The notes beneath the pieces were generated by a model. That model did not search any database and was not told the DNA's origin. It worked only from the letters and a program-made list of their open reading frames with translations. A DNA stretch of 64,000 nt from Ruegeria atlantica (GTDB lineage Bacteria; Pseudomonadota; Alphaproteobacteria; Rhodobacterales; Rhodobacteraceae): assembly GCF_013033965.1 (NCBI RefSeq), contig NZ_WQFE01000001.1, positions 310,001 through 374,000 on the forward strand, read 5' to 3'. Made by a program: the position numbers and the translations under genes. Each line of letters opens with the position of its first letter. The stretch's first letter is position 1. Shown one piece after another: positions 17,325-27,222 of this stretch.

Positions 17325-18161
17325 ATGGACCGCAAACTACTCCTTATTATCCTGGACGGAGTTCCGTGGCGCAATTTCCGGCGCTTGTTTGGCAATCTCG
17401 AGGGTTGGGTCGACAGCGGCGAGGCACGGGTCTGGAAACTGCGCGCTGTGCTGCCATCGACTTCGGCCAGTTGCTATGCCTCGATCCATACAGGTGTGAC
17501 TCCGCAGGAACACGGCTGTACCGGCAATGGCAACGTCTTTCGCCTGAGCCATAAGGACATTTTCAGCCAGGTCCGTGAGGCTGGAGGGGTAACCGGAGCA
17601 GTGACCCACAGCTATTGGTCACAATTCTTCAACCGCCATCCATTCGATTACGTCCGCGACATCGAATATGATGAGCCCGAGAGCAAGACGATCAACCACG
17701 GCCGGTTCCACACCATGACCGGCTACGGCAAAGCCAATCAGATGACCCCGTCTGACGTAGATCTCTATGCCACTCTGACCAATCTATGCCTGCGTCATGG
17801 GCTGGACTACGGCCTGCTGCATGCCTGTACTCTGGACAGTATGGGACACCGTTTTTACCACGATTGCGAAGAGATGGACCACGCTTGCTTCGTAGCTGAC
17901 GAGATGTTGGCACCTTTCATCCCGCGTTGGCGGCAACTGGGGTACGACGTGATTGTGACCGCTGATCACGGGCAGGATGAGCGGGGGCACCACGGCGGGC
18001 GCAGCCCACTGCAACAGGAAACCGCGCTGTATTACTTTGGTGACGCCGAAGGCCCCGAGGTCGACACGGTGATCGACCAGCTTCAGCTAGCGCCCACGAT
18101 CCTGAGCCGCATGGGGGCGCCTGTCGCCGAAACGATGAAAGCCGCGTCTTTCCTGAAGTAA
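17325..18161 (+). CDS. Alkaline phosphatase superfamily protein (nucleotide pyrophosphatase/phosphodiesterase-like)
   Basis: A 278-residue member of the alkaline phosphatase/phosphodiesterase superfamily, likely to cleave phosphate esters. Metal and nucleophile positions are recognisable: LDGVPW at the N-terminus (metal Asp), STSASCYASIHTG (nucleophile Ser/Thr region), LDSMGHRFYH (metal Asp and His) and VTADHGQDERGHHGG (metal Asp-His and last His). No signal peptide is seen, so it is probably cytoplasmic, which is unusual for phosphatases but common in this group. AAAAGG precedes the ATG at 17325. The ORF could open at 17241, but that would run through the terminator. The substrate is unknown. 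Confidence 0.8.
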   Translation: MDRKLLLIILDGVPWRNFRRLFGNLEGWVDSGEARVWKLRAVLPSTSASCYASIHTGVTPQEHGCTGNGNVFRLSHKDIFSQVREAGGVTGAVTHSYWSQFFNRHPFDYVRDIEYDEPESKTINHGRFHTMTGYGKANQMTPSDVDLYATLTNLCLRHGLDYGLLHACTLDSMGHRFYHDCEEMDHACFVADEMLAPFIPRWRQLGYDVIVTADHGQDERGHHGGRSPLQQETALYYFGDAEGPEVDTVIDQLQLAPTILSRMGAPVAETMKAASFLK

Positions 18162-18165
18162 GGGA

Positions 18166-19089
18166 TTAATCGTAGGGCCAGATCTGCTGGCCCAACGCTT
18201 CAATCGCGACCGATATCCGCTCGAAACTATCTGCCGCGCGTTTCACAGAAGTTCGTGCGCGCAGATAGCCGTGAACGAGGCCGGGCTCATTGATCGAATG
18301 CGCCTGCCCTCCGGCGGCGGTGATCTTTTCGCAATAGCTCGCCCCGTCATCGCGCAGCGGGTCGCAATCTGCAGTTACAACTACTGTCGGTGGCAGGCCC
18401 GAGAAATCGGCGTCATGCAGTGGTCCAAATGTCGGATCATCTTGAGGGGTCTCACCTCCACAGCGCACCTTTTCGTAGAATTGGATTTCGTCCAGTGTCA
18501 AAAGCGGGGCGTGGGCGTGTTCGATATACGACCCCTTCGTGCTGTCGCCACCCAAACCCGGGTAGATCAGGACCTGCCCCAGCACATTCTCCAACCGCCC
18601 TCGCCCATATTGGGCAACCGCTGCCGCCAGGTTGCCACCGGCACTGTCACCGGCAAGCACGATGGGATCGCCGAACTCCTGCATCGCCCAATTCGTCGCG
18701 GTCCAACTGTCCTGAAACTGTGCAGGATGTACATGTTCGGGGCACAGGCGGTAGTCAACGGCTACGACCCGATACCCAGTCTGCGCGCAAATCTCGGCGC
18801 AGACGTCATCGTGACTGTCCAAACCACCGACAACAAAGCCACCTCCATGGAAATAGATGACGGTTCGTGTGGGTTGGCCCGCAGTGTATACGCGGACAGG
18901 CACGCCATCGGCCTGCCTGTCCTGTGTTTCGACCCCTTGCGGGCGGGGTTGGCGAAAGTCCCGACACATCGCGTCATACACACGGCGCTGATCTTCGATC
19001 GACAGGTCGACCGCATCATCGGGATAGCTTTCAGCCGTTCGTTTTATGAACGCCCAGGTATCTTCATCAATCAGACGTTCATAATCCAT
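18166..19089 (-). CDS. Alpha/beta hydrolase, hormone-sensitive lipase type (GDSAG family)
   Basis: A 307-residue esterase/lipase-like hydrolase. It has the oxyanion motif HGGGF at residues 81-85, the nucleophile elbow GDSAGG at 147-152 (Ser 149), the acid in DPLRDDG near 248 and the His in GLVHGY near 277, a complete catalytic triad. No signal peptide, hence cytoplasmic. The start at 19089 leaves 12 bases to the stop of the acyl-CoA synthetase upstream, so the two are probably cotranscribed; an esterase releasing a fatty acid followed by CoA activation would make metabolic sense. It converges on the phosphodiesterase gene with 4 bases between stops. Confidence 0.87.
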   Translation of the reverse strand: MDYERLIDEDTWAFIKRTAESYPDDAVDLSIEDQRRVYDAMCRDFRQPRPQGVETQDRQADGVPVRVYTAGQPTRTVIYFHGGGFVVGGLDSHDDVCAEICAQTGYRVVAVDYRLCPEHVHPAQFQDSWTATNWAMQEFGDPIVLAGDSAGGNLAAAVAQYGRGRLENVLGQVLIYPGLGGDSTKGSYIEHAHAPLLTLDEIQFYEKVRCGGETPQDDPTFGPLHDADFSGLPPTVVVTADCDPLRDDGASYCEKITAAGGQAHSINEPGLVHGYLRARTSVKRAADSFERISVAIEALGQQIWPYD

Positions 19090-19101
19090 GCTCTCTCCCG
19101 G

Positions 19102-20991
19102 TCAGGCAGCCCACTCCCACGGCCGGGTGAACGATCCCAGCACTTTGCTGACATCGTCCTCTGAGGAGCCCTTCGCGTCAAGCTGTGCTACGAGCCCGCG
19201 TTTTTTATCGTCGATGACCGAAACGACCCGTGCCTCAAGACCCGCCTCTTCCAGTGCGCCGTTATAGATACGCGTGATTGCCTGTTTGCGGAGCTCAGGC
19301 TTAAAGACCTTGCCGACGGCGGTTTTGGGCAATTCGTCCAAAATGGTCATGTGCTTTGGTTGCGCCGCGCGTTCGTGAACATGGACGTTGCAATAATCCA
19401 TCAGTTCTTTCTCGGAGACCGAGGCCCCATCGACCAGTTCGACGAATGCGCAGGGCACCTCGCCCGAATAGGCATCAGGCTGGCCAATGGCACCGGCAAA
19501 GGCGACAGCATCGTGGCCAAGCAGGGCTTCTTCGATCTCAGCCGGGTCTATGTTGTGCCCGCCGCGGATGATCAGGTCCTTGGCACGACCGGTGATCCAA
19601 AGGTAGCCATCCCCGTCAAAGCGTCCCAGATCGCCTGTGCGCAGGTATTTGTCGAAGTGGTACAGATCTACGTTCTTGTCCGCCTCGGTATAGGTATTGC
19701 CAGCAAAGACACCGGGGTTCGAAATGCAAATCTCACCGATTTCATCCACGGCGCATTCCTTTGGTCCATCCGGACCATCCTGCAGGATTTTCACATCCGT
19801 ATAGGGGAACGGAATACCGATCGAGCCGATTTTCTTTTCCCCGTCCACCGGATTGCAGGACACCAGACAGGTGGCTTCGGTCAGGCCATAACCTTCCACG
19901 ATAGTCACACCTGTCGCCTCTTCAAAGCGACGGAACAGTTCGACCGGCAACGGGGCCGAGCCTGAGAACGCTGTTTTGACGGTCGAGATATCCGCATCCA
20001 CGGGGCGCTGCATCTTGGCCGCAATTGCGGTTGGAACGGTGATGATAAACGTCACCTTCCAGCGTTCGATCAGCTTCCAGAAATTGTCGAACACACCGTC
20101 GCCGCGATATCCCGCGGGCGTCGGGAAGACCACATGCGCGCCGGACGAGACCGCAGCCATCATGATCACATGCACGGCAAAAACGTGGAACATGGGCAGC
20201 GGGCACATGATCACATCTTCTTCGGAAAACAGCAGGGTGTTTCCCAGCCAACCGTTGTAGATCAGACCTGAATACTTGTGCTGTGCCACCTTGGGCATGC
20301 CAGTCGTACCGCCAGTGTGGAAATAACAGGCAACGCGATCTTCTTTGCTGTCTTCGAAGGTCAGAGTCGTCGGCTGCTTGGCCAGTTCCTTGTTGAAGTT
20401 CTTGTAATCCGCATGGGCCAGCTTTTCCTTGTCCCCCATCTTTGGGCGCAGGAATGGTACCAGCCAGGATTTCGGCGGCGTCAGATAGCGGTTGAGGTCA
20501 ATCTCGAGAATGGTTTTGACGTTAGGCGCATGGCGCACCGCCTCTTCAACCTTCTGCGCCACATCCGTCTTGGGGAAGGATTTCAGCGTCACAACGACTT
20601 TGGCGCCGGTTTCGCGCAGGATTGCGGCGATCTGCTCGGGCTCTAGCAGCGGGTTGATCGGGTTCACGATCCCTGCAACCGCGCCACCCATCATTGTGAC
20701 CAGCGTTTCGTTACAGTTGGGCAGCACATATGCCACCACGTCTTTCTCACCTACCCCTAACGATCGGAAGAGATTTGCAGCCTGATTGACCTTGCCCAAT
20801 AATTGCGACCACGTCAGCGTCTCGGCCTTGTCCGTCGGGCCAGACATGAGCTGAAAGCTTACAGCGTTACTATTCGGAAATTTGCCTGCCGTGCGCGACA
20901 GCAACTGATGGAACGTGACCGGAACGTCCCGATCCTCCCACGACATTTCCTGCTCGATCCTCGCCTTGTCTTCCAAACCCACAAATGCCAT
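19102..20991 (-). CDS. Acyl-CoA synthetase (AMP-forming, ANL superfamily)
   Basis: This 629-residue enzyme activates a carboxylic acid, probably a fatty acid, with ATP and CoA. It has the adenylation core motif HTGGTTGMPKVAQH (near residue 250), the VEGYGLTEAT motif (near 390), and TGDLGRFD plus GRAKDLIIRGG in the hinge and C-terminal domain; the catalytic Lys is expected in TAVGKVFKPELR near 580. Start: ATG 20991 gives MAFVGLED, as in related proteins; the longer form from 21060 adds an Arg-rich tail lacking a ribosome site. It probably forms an operon with the downstream esterase-like gene. Chain-length preference cannot be judged. Confidence 0.88.
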   Translation of the reverse strand: MAFVGLEDKARIEQEMSWEDRDVPVTFHQLLSRTAGKFPNSNAVSFQLMSGPTDKAETLTWSQLLGKVNQAANLFRSLGVGEKDVVAYVLPNCNETLVTMMGGAVAGIVNPINPLLEPEQIAAILRETGAKVVVTLKSFPKTDVAQKVEEAVRHAPNVKTILEIDLNRYLTPPKSWLVPFLRPKMGDKEKLAHADYKNFNKELAKQPTTLTFEDSKEDRVACYFHTGGTTGMPKVAQHKYSGLIYNGWLGNTLLFSEEDVIMCPLPMFHVFAVHVIMMAAVSSGAHVVFPTPAGYRGDGVFDNFWKLIERWKVTFIITVPTAIAAKMQRPVDADISTVKTAFSGSAPLPVELFRRFEEATGVTIVEGYGLTEATCLVSCNPVDGEKKIGSIGIPFPYTDVKILQDGPDGPKECAVDEIGEICISNPGVFAGNTYTEADKNVDLYHFDKYLRTGDLGRFDGDGYLWITGRAKDLIIRGGHNIDPAEIEEALLGHDAVAFAGAIGQPDAYSGEVPCAFVELVDGASVSEKELMDYCNVHVHERAAQPKHMTILDELPKTAVGKVFKPELRKQAITRIYNGALEEAGLEARVVSVIDDKKRGLVAQLDAKGSSEDDVSKVLGSFTRPWEWAA

Positions 20992-21145
20992 GTGGCTCCT
21001 CCCTGTTCTTCTCCCACGTCTTGCGCGGCTTTTTCCATGACAAGATGGAAGCAAAACCACGCAGGTGCAAGCGACGGGTTAGAGGGGCCGCGCCCAAATT
21101 TGTAGAATTACGCAGCGACGCAAAATTGACTTCCCCGACGTCAGG

Positions 21146-22966
21146 CTATTCTGCCGCAACGCCGTCGGTGAATTGCAGACGTGCCAGACGCGCGTACAGC
21201 CCATCCTGATCGACCAGATCCTCATGCGTACCTTGTGCCACGATCTGACCGGCTTCCATCACAACAATCCGATCCGCCTTTTTGACGGTCGCAAGTCGGT
21301 GGGCAACGATCAGCGTGGTGCGCCCTGCGCGCATCTGGTCAACCGCGCCCTGAACTGCGCGTTCGCTTTCGGCATCCAATGCCGAAGTCGCCTCGTCCAG
21401 CAGCAGAACCGGAGCGTCGCGCAGGATTGCGCGGGCAATGGCGATCCGTTGCTTCTGGCCACCCGACAGCATCACGCCGCGTTCCCCGACAAAGCTGTCA
21501 TAGCCCTCGGGCAGTTTCGAGATGAACTCATGCGCAGCCGCCGCCCTGGCAGCCGCTTCAACCTCGGCATCCGTCGCATCAAGGCGACCGAACCGGATGT
21601 TTTCACGGGCCGAGGCCGCAAAGATAATCGGGTCTTGGGGCACCAACGCCATGTGTTGCCGAAAGTCGGACCGGTCGAGGTCACACAGGTCAACGCCATC
21701 CAGACTGACATGACCTGCATCCGGATCGTAGAACCGCTGGATCATCTGGATGACAGTTGTTTTACCTGCCCCCGATGGGCCAACGAAAGCCACTGTTTCA
21801 CCCGGTTGAATCGACAGGGTCAGATGGTCCAACGCCACGACATCCGGGCGGGCCGGATAGTGGAAGGTCACATCCTCAAAACGGATCTCACCCCGGACAG
21901 GGGTCCGGAGTGATGCTGACTTGGCCGGATCAGTCACCGTGTCTTGTGCGTTCAACAACTCCACCAGACGCTCGGTAGCACCGGCGGCGCGTTGCAGCTC
22001 GCTCCAAATCTCGGACAGGGCCGCGACAGAGCCGGCCATGATGATCGAATAAATCACGAACTGGATCAGCACGCCCTCGGTCATCACACCGTTGCGCACG
22101 TCATTGGCCCCCATCCACAGCACGCCCACAATGCCCGAGAATACGAGGAAGATTACGATAACCGTCATCACAGCGCGTGTCTGGATACGGCGCAACGAAA
22201 CAACATAAGAGGTTTCGGTCATATCGCCGAATTGCTTTCGACTGGCTTGTTCATGCGTAAAGGCCTGAACCGTCTGAACTGCGCTCAGCGCTTCGCCTGC
22301 GTTGCCGGATGAGGCCGCGATCCAGTCCTGGTTTTCGCGGCTGAGGACCCGCAATCGACGCCCCAACACCAGAATTGGCACCACAACCACCGGGATCAGT
22401 AGCATCACCAATCCCGTTAGCTTGGCCGAGGTCAGAAGCATCAGAACCAAGCCACCCGCGAACAACAACATGTTACGCAAAGCGATAGACACAGACGACC
22501 CCAGTACCGACTGGATCAGGGTCGTGTCCGTGGTGATGCGGCTCAGGACCTCACCGGTCATGATGCGCTCGTAAAACTCGGGACTCATCCCGATAACGCG
22601 ATCGAAAACGGCCTTACGGATATCGGCCACGACCCGTTCCCCTAACCGGGTCACCAGCGCATAACGGATACCTGTTCCCACGGCCAGAACCGCGGCAATG
22701 CCCAGCGCGGCCAGAAAGTACCAATCCAGCAGTTCACCGTCTTCAATGCGGAAATTGTCGACGACACGCCGCACCGCAAGCGGCAGGGTCAGCGTCATGC
22801 TGGCGGTCAGCACCAGCGCCAAGCCCGCGCCGATCATCAGGGCGCGATATGGCTTCATGAATGGCCAAAGAGACGACAGAACACCAATTTTCCGCGATCC
22901 CGCACGCTCTTCCGTGGCACCAGGCGCAGGTTTGCCCTTGGGAGTGGCTGAGGCAGAATTCGCCAT
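21146..22966 (-). CDS. MsbA-like ABC exporter (fused membrane and ATPase domains)
   Basis: A 606-residue half-transporter that would dimerise. The N-terminal domain (about residues 30-330) has six membrane helices. The ATPase domain has Walker A GPSGAGKTT (near 395), the Q-loop at ALVPQDPIIF, signature LSGGQKQR and Walker B VLLLDEATSALD. This arrangement matches lipid A/multidrug exporters. Many alphaproteobacteria have several such genes, so the substrate (lipid, peptide or drug) is open. The N-terminal 25 residues are polar. It begins with ATG 22966 and is monocistronic as far as can be seen; tRNA-Gly lies upstream on the same strand. Confidence 0.85.
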   Translation of the reverse strand: MANSASATPKGKPAPGATEERAGSRKIGVLSSLWPFMKPYRALMIGAGLALVLTASMTLTLPLAVRRVVDNFRIEDGELLDWYFLAALGIAAVLAVGTGIRYALVTRLGERVVADIRKAVFDRVIGMSPEFYERIMTGEVLSRITTDTTLIQSVLGSSVSIALRNMLLFAGGLVLMLLTSAKLTGLVMLLIPVVVVPILVLGRRLRVLSRENQDWIAASSGNAGEALSAVQTVQAFTHEQASRKQFGDMTETSYVVSLRRIQTRAVMTVIVIFLVFSGIVGVLWMGANDVRNGVMTEGVLIQFVIYSIIMAGSVAALSEIWSELQRAAGATERLVELLNAQDTVTDPAKSASLRTPVRGEIRFEDVTFHYPARPDVVALDHLTLSIQPGETVAFVGPSGAGKTTVIQMIQRFYDPDAGHVSLDGVDLCDLDRSDFRQHMALVPQDPIIFAASARENIRFGRLDATDAEVEAAARAAAAHEFISKLPEGYDSFVGERGVMLSGGQKQRIAIARAILRDAPVLLLDEATSALDAESERAVQGAVDQMRAGRTTLIVAHRLATVKKADRIVVMEAGQIVAQGTHEDLVDQDGLYARLARLQFTDGVAAE

Positions 22967-23304
<338 letters not shown>

Positions 23305-24441
23305 TCAACCTAGCTCTGGCAACCATTCGCAATGGTCGAAATCGGCAGAAATCCGGATCATTGAACTGTATTCAAGGGCCGCCGGACTGGCCAATCCGAT
23401 CATCTGAGCCGGATATGAAGTGGCCGCTGTCAGCGCGTCCTGCAATGGCACGCCAACTTGGTTGACCAGCACGCCAATTGCAGTGGTCAGGTCCAAATCC
23501 GCCCCGGCCAGCGTACCATCTGCCAGCGTCAACCTGCCGTCGGTTCGTGTGATTCTGCGGCCCTCGAGGGTAAACTCGGTTTGATCGCTCCCTGCTACGG
23601 CCATCGCATCACTGACCAGAAAGATCTGGCCAGGCCCGGATTTCGCGGCCCAAGCCGCGCGCATGGCCGCGGGGTGCACATGTACACCGTCGGCGATCAG
23701 CCCGGCAGATAGTGTTCCGTTTGCCAACGCCGCGCCAACAAGACCCGGTTCACGATTGCCCAGCTGGCTCATCGCATTGAAAAGGTGAGTTACACATCGC
23801 GCACCAGCGGCGGCATATTTCTGGCACGCTGCAAAGTCCGCATCGCTGTGCCCCAAGGATACAAGGATGCCGGCGTCACTCATGGCGCGGACCTGCTGTT
23901 CGGACACACCCTCGGGTGCAACAGTTACCTTGAGGCAAGGCAGTGCATCAGCGGCAGCAATCAACTCGTCCAGATCCGCCGCTTCCATCGGCCGTATCAG
24001 GTTTGCGTCGTGGGCCCCTTTCCGAGCAACCGACAGATGTGGTCCTTCCAAATGCAATCCGGCAACACCCGGCACCTGCGCGCGGACCGCCGCAATCGTC
24101 GCGCCTATTGCTGCACGGGTCTTGCTGGGCCCGTCGGTAATCAGCGTAGGCAACAGCGACGCCACACCCAAACTGCGATGGGCACTGGCAATTCTGCGGA
24201 TCGTTTCGACCGACGGGTCATCGTTGAACATAATCCCATCGCCACCATTGACCTGCAGATCCACGTAACCGGGGCTGAGGATATCACCATTCAGATCGAA
24301 ACTGTCTTTATTGCGGGCCACCTCGGCCTCGGGCACAATATCACCAGAACACCCATCGCGAAACACGATCGCGTGGTCTTGCATCAGCCGGTTGCCGTCA
24401 AAAATCTGCCCGTTTCGAAAGATCACCTCGCGCTCTGTCAT
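23305..24441 (-). CDS. nagA: N-acetylglucosamine-6-phosphate deacetylase
   Basis: NagA removes the acetyl group from GlcNAc-6-phosphate to give glucosamine-6-phosphate. The 378-residue protein has the amidohydrolase metal sites: HLEGPHLS near residue 125 (metal Glu), the GHSDAD His near 187 and THLFNAMS near 212, with the catalytic Asp in LVSDAMAVAG near 270. It is the last gene of a leftward operon (kinase, GntR regulator, SIS protein, nagA) and overlaps the SIS gene by 4 bases. It acts in the cytoplasm after phosphorylation of imported or recycled GlcNAc. Confidence 0.93.
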   Translation of the reverse strand: MTEREVIFRNGQIFDGNRLMQDHAIVFRDGCSGDIVPEAEVARNKDSFDLNGDILSPGYVDLQVNGGDGIMFNDDPSVETIRRIASAHRSLGVASLLPTLITDGPSKTRAAIGATIAAVRAQVPGVAGLHLEGPHLSVARKGAHDANLIRPMEAADLDELIAAADALPCLKVTVAPEGVSEQQVRAMSDAGILVSLGHSDADFAACQKYAAAGARCVTHLFNAMSQLGNREPGLVGAALANGTLSAGLIADGVHVHPAAMRAAWAAKSGPGQIFLVSDAMAVAGSDQTEFTLEGRRITRTDGRLTLADGTLAGADLDLTTAIGVLVNQVGVPLQDALTAATSYPAQMIGLASPAALEYSSMIRISADFDHCEWLPELG

Positions 24442-25466
24442 ACCGTCTCAGTCACTTTCTTCAGGTGCCGAGGCGCGTCCGGGTCAATCCCGCGTGCGCT
24501 GGCGACGGCCTCTACCATGCTGTAAAAAGACGTAATCGCCGTTATTGGGTCCGTGATCCAGTGATCCGTACGTACCACTGGTAGAGCGTGCGCACGCGAA
24601 ACCTTGGTAGTCGTCGCAAAGACCGCAGCCCCTTTTCCGGCCAACGCATCGGCGGCATCGGCTGTCGCCTGTTCGGCTGCATCATTGGCCGCAAAGGAAA
24701 TCACGGGAAACCCTTCTTCGACAATTGAAACAGGGCCGTGCAGCACCTCGGCCGCAGAGTAGCTTTCGGCGTGGATTTGGCAGGTTTCCTTGATCTTCAG
24801 AGCGGCTTCGTCGGAGATCGCATAAGAAGGCCCCCGGCCAAGCGTAAACAGCGAACGCCCAGTGATTGTCTCGGCGGCCGCAGACCAATCGCATTGAGCC
24901 GCCCGGGCCAGGTATTCAGGCAAGGATTGGATCGCCCGAATGAGTTCAGCATCCTCTTTGACCTCGGCCAACAGCCACAGGCCGGACACCAGCGAGGTCA
25001 CAAACGTCTTGGTTGCCGCAACGCTCAGCTCCGGGCCAGCATGCAACGGCAGAACCGCATCCGCCACATCGGCCAAGCGCGATTCCGAGTTGTTGGTCGC
25101 GGCAATCGTCATGGCACCTGAGTTTCGCAGCGAACTTGTCAGACCAACAATATCCGGGCTTTGGCCGGATTGTGAGATGGACAGGCAAACCGATCCTTTT
25201 GCCCTGAGGTCTACACCGTAAATCGAACTGACGGACGGGCCTACTGAGGCTACCGGCAACCCCAACAACAATTCGCTGGCATACTTCAGGTAGCTGCAGG
25301 CGTGGTCGGATGATCCTCTTGCGACCGAAATCAAAAACCGCGGATCCGTCTCCCTCACGGTTTGTGCGGTTTTCTGGATATTCTCAGACCCCGCACTGAG
25401 CAATCGGTCGACGGCATCAGGGATCTCCAGAATTTCCTGACGCATTTTTGAGTTCTTTTCGGACAT
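24438..25466 (-). CDS. SIS-domain aminosugar isomerase/deaminase (GlmS C-terminal-like, NagB-II/AgaS type)
   Basis: This 342-residue protein has two SIS domains, as in the isomerase half of glucosamine-fructose-6-phosphate aminotransferase, but lacks the glutaminase domain. It has the SIS motif SVARGSSDHACSYLKYASE near residue 50 and SISQSGQSPD near 105. Such stand-alone proteins serve as glucosamine-6-phosphate deaminase (NagB-II) in organisms lacking the classic NagB, and none is in this window, so I infer that role. I chose ATG 25466; the longer form from 25514 adds 16 residues without a ribosome site. The gene sits between the regulator and nagA. Confidence 0.85.
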   Translation of the reverse strand: MSEKNSKMRQEILEIPDAVDRLLSAGSENIQKTAQTVRETDPRFLISVARGSSDHACSYLKYASELLLGLPVASVGPSVSSIYGVDLRAKGSVCLSISQSGQSPDIVGLTSSLRNSGAMTIAATNNSESRLADVADAVLPLHAGPELSVAATKTFVTSLVSGLWLLAEVKEDAELIRAIQSLPEYLARAAQCDWSAAAETITGRSLFTLGRGPSYAISDEAALKIKETCQIHAESYSAAEVLHGPVSIVEEGFPVISFAANDAAEQATADAADALAGKGAAVFATTTKVSRAHALPVVRTDHWITDPITAITSFYSMVEAVASARGIDPDAPRHLKKVTETV

Positions 25467-25485
25467 TTGTTCCCGGTCCTTCCGG

Positions 25486-26235
25486 CTAAAGGCGCAATTC
25501 TGCGACAAAATCATAAGCGTCGCCGCGATAGAGCGACCGCGTCATTTCCGCGACTCGCCCGTTTTTCAAAAATGAGATACGCTCGATGTTCAGCCCCGCC
25601 GCACCTTCAGGAACTTCCAGCAGTTCGGCCTCTCGCGCGGCAAGATTCAGCGCCGATATCTTTTGCAGCGCGCGCACCGGGCGGCGACCCAGACCTTCTA
25701 GCACTTCATACAGTGACGTGGTGACTTCGATCGGATTCGGCAGAATATCCAGCGGAAGTGCTGCACGTTCCAGCGCCAAGGGCCGCCCATCCGCTTCGCG
25801 CAGACGATAAATGCGGGAGATCTGCTCACCTTCTGCCAGATTCAGGGCGGTGACTTCTTCCGGGGTTGGCGCAAATACTCCACGCTCCAACCACTTTGAC
25901 GTCGTCTCCATTCCCCGACTCGACATGTCCTCGGTGAACGAAGTCAGGTGCTTCAGCGATTGTTCGACCCTTGGGACACGTTCCCGGATGAAGGACCCTG
26001 ATCCTTGCCTCTGTTCGATTATGCCTTCCTGCACCAGCTCCTGAATCGCCTTGCGCACGGTCACGCGGGACAATTCCGTGATTTCCACAAGCTCTCGTTC
26101 CGATGGCAGCGATGAATTCGGCGCAAGAACGCCCGTATCGATCCCCTCTTGCAACCTGCGCCGCAATTGTACGTAGCGAGGGCCATTTTCCGGGGTCAGC
26201 CAAAGATCAGAGCGCAGAAACTCAGCGATGCTCAT
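25486..26235 (-). CDS. GntR-family regulator (HutC/UTRA subfamily), likely amino-sugar regulator
   Basis: A 249-residue transcription factor with an N-terminal winged helix (about 18-85, LPSERELVEITELSRVTVRKAI) and a C-terminal UTRA effector domain (about 105-245). HutC-type regulators such as NagR/NagQ bind phosphorylated amino sugars and release DNA, so this is the likely repressor of both divergent amino-sugar operons. Its probable operators are the repeat pairs at 27101-27118 and 27223-27240. It overlaps the kinase gene by 4 bases and precedes the SIS gene by 19 bases. The ligand is inferred from context. Confidence 0.87.
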   Translation of the reverse strand: MSIAEFLRSDLWLTPENGPRYVQLRRRLQEGIDTGVLAPNSSLPSERELVEITELSRVTVRKAIQELVQEGIIEQRQGSGSFIRERVPRVEQSLKHLTSFTEDMSSRGMETTSKWLERGVFAPTPEEVTALNLAEGEQISRIYRLREADGRPLALERAALPLDILPNPIEVTTSLYEVLEGLGRRPVRALQKISALNLAAREAELLEVPEGAAGLNIERISFLKNGRVAEMTRSLYRGDAYDFVAELRL

Positions 26236-27098
26236 GCGGGAACCTCCTTCGCCAGGGCCAGCGCTCCGGTCAACGGTTCGCCGGATGGAGGGCGTATTTC
26301 AGATTGCATGTCTGCGGGCAGATAGTCCGCATAGTACGGGGAGATTCCGCCGGTCAGGCATATCGCCACATCCGGCTGCCATCCGAGACCTGCTGCCATT
26401 TCGGAGATGTATTTGGCACCGGCTTGCATGATTTTCTTGGCGACCACGTCTCCGGAAGTTGCGGCGGTGGTCACCAAAGGAGCCAACGCACCAAACTCTG
26501 TTGGTGTCGCCCGTCCGGCAAATTCGACTATACCGGCGGCGCCGCTAAGTTCGTCCAGCAACTGCTGCGTCAGATCGCTTGAGGCCTGAACGCCATCCAC
26601 GGAATTCAATGCTTCTGCCAACGCAAAGCGACCAACCCATTGTGCGGACGCCTCATCCCCTAATACTGGCCCCCACCCCCCGGCAAACCGCATCATCCGG
26701 TCTTTCTGAGAAGCAATAAAGGACCCGGTTCCGCAATGCGCGATCAGCCCATCCTGCGACCCAAGCGCACCACGAAGCGCGGCAGGTCGGTCATCTGAAA
26801 CGCGCGCCCGCGTCAAGCCCAGGGCGCTTTGCACACGACCGGCGATACGGTCATCTGTGACACCGGCCAATCCCACAAAAGCGGGCAGACGAGTCAGGCC
26901 CTGAACATCCACAGCCAGCATTTGCGCCATCTGCGTGATCCCTGATTTCATCTGAAGGATCGAAGCTTCGAAATCGGTCGAGACGTTGGCAGCCCCGGTC
27001 TCAACAGAATGGACAATACCAGCTGCTTCACAAGCAACCCGACATCGGGTTCCACCACCGTCTATAGCCAATACAGCATTGTTCAGAGACTCAGTCAT
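26232..27098 (-). CDS. nagK: BadF/BadG-type sugar kinase, probable N-acetylglucosamine/N-acetylmuramic acid kinase
   Basis: A 288-residue member of the BadF/BadG/BcrA/BcrD ATPase family (ASKHA fold). The phosphate-1 loop is AIDGGGTRCR at about residues 9-19. A second glycine-rich stretch IAHCGTGSF is near 125 and the adenosine motif CLTGGISP near 252. Family members include GlcNAc kinase and the Clostridium MurK, which phosphorylates both GlcNAc and MurNAc. Because murQ is divergent next door, a dual role is plausible. I used ATG 27098, giving MTESLNNAVLAIDGGGT; the longer frame upstream runs into the control region. It is first in the leftward operon and has no clear ribosome site. Confidence 0.75.
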   Translation of the reverse strand: MTESLNNAVLAIDGGGTRCRVACEAAGIVHSVETGAANVSTDFEASILQMKSGITQMAQMLAVDVQGLTRLPAFVGLAGVTDDRIAGRVQSALGLTRARVSDDRPAALRGALGSQDGLIAHCGTGSFIASQKDRMMRFAGGWGPVLGDEASAQWVGRFALAEALNSVDGVQASSDLTQQLLDELSGAAGIVEFAGRATPTEFGALAPLVTTAATSGDVVAKKIMQAGAKYISEMAAGLGWQPDVAICLTGGISPYYADYLPADMQSEIRPPSGEPLTGALALAKEVPA

Positions 27099-27100
27099 GA

Positions 27101-27118
27101 CAATACCATTATAATACC
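27101..27118 (-). promoter_or_regulatory. Putative operator A (GGTATT direct repeat)
   Basis: Read on the minus strand this 18-base element is GGTATT-5 bases-GGTATTG, two copies one helical turn apart (11 bases). It lies 2 bases upstream of the kinase start codon. It contains ATTATAAT, which gives a TATAAT hexamer on both strands. It mirrors operator B. Confidence 0.55.
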
Positions 27119-27222
27119 TATTTCGATTAAGGAAGGTAAAAATAGACCAATTTCGACAGCTTTTTTCCAAATTCTGCCGAAAAACGTTGATTCCTATTAG
27201 AAAAATAAAATTATGGACAAGT

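Noticed and set aside
18271..19164. Plus-strand open frame of about 297 residues
   Set aside because: It is antisense to the alpha/beta hydrolase with an intact catalytic triad and therefore not a gene.
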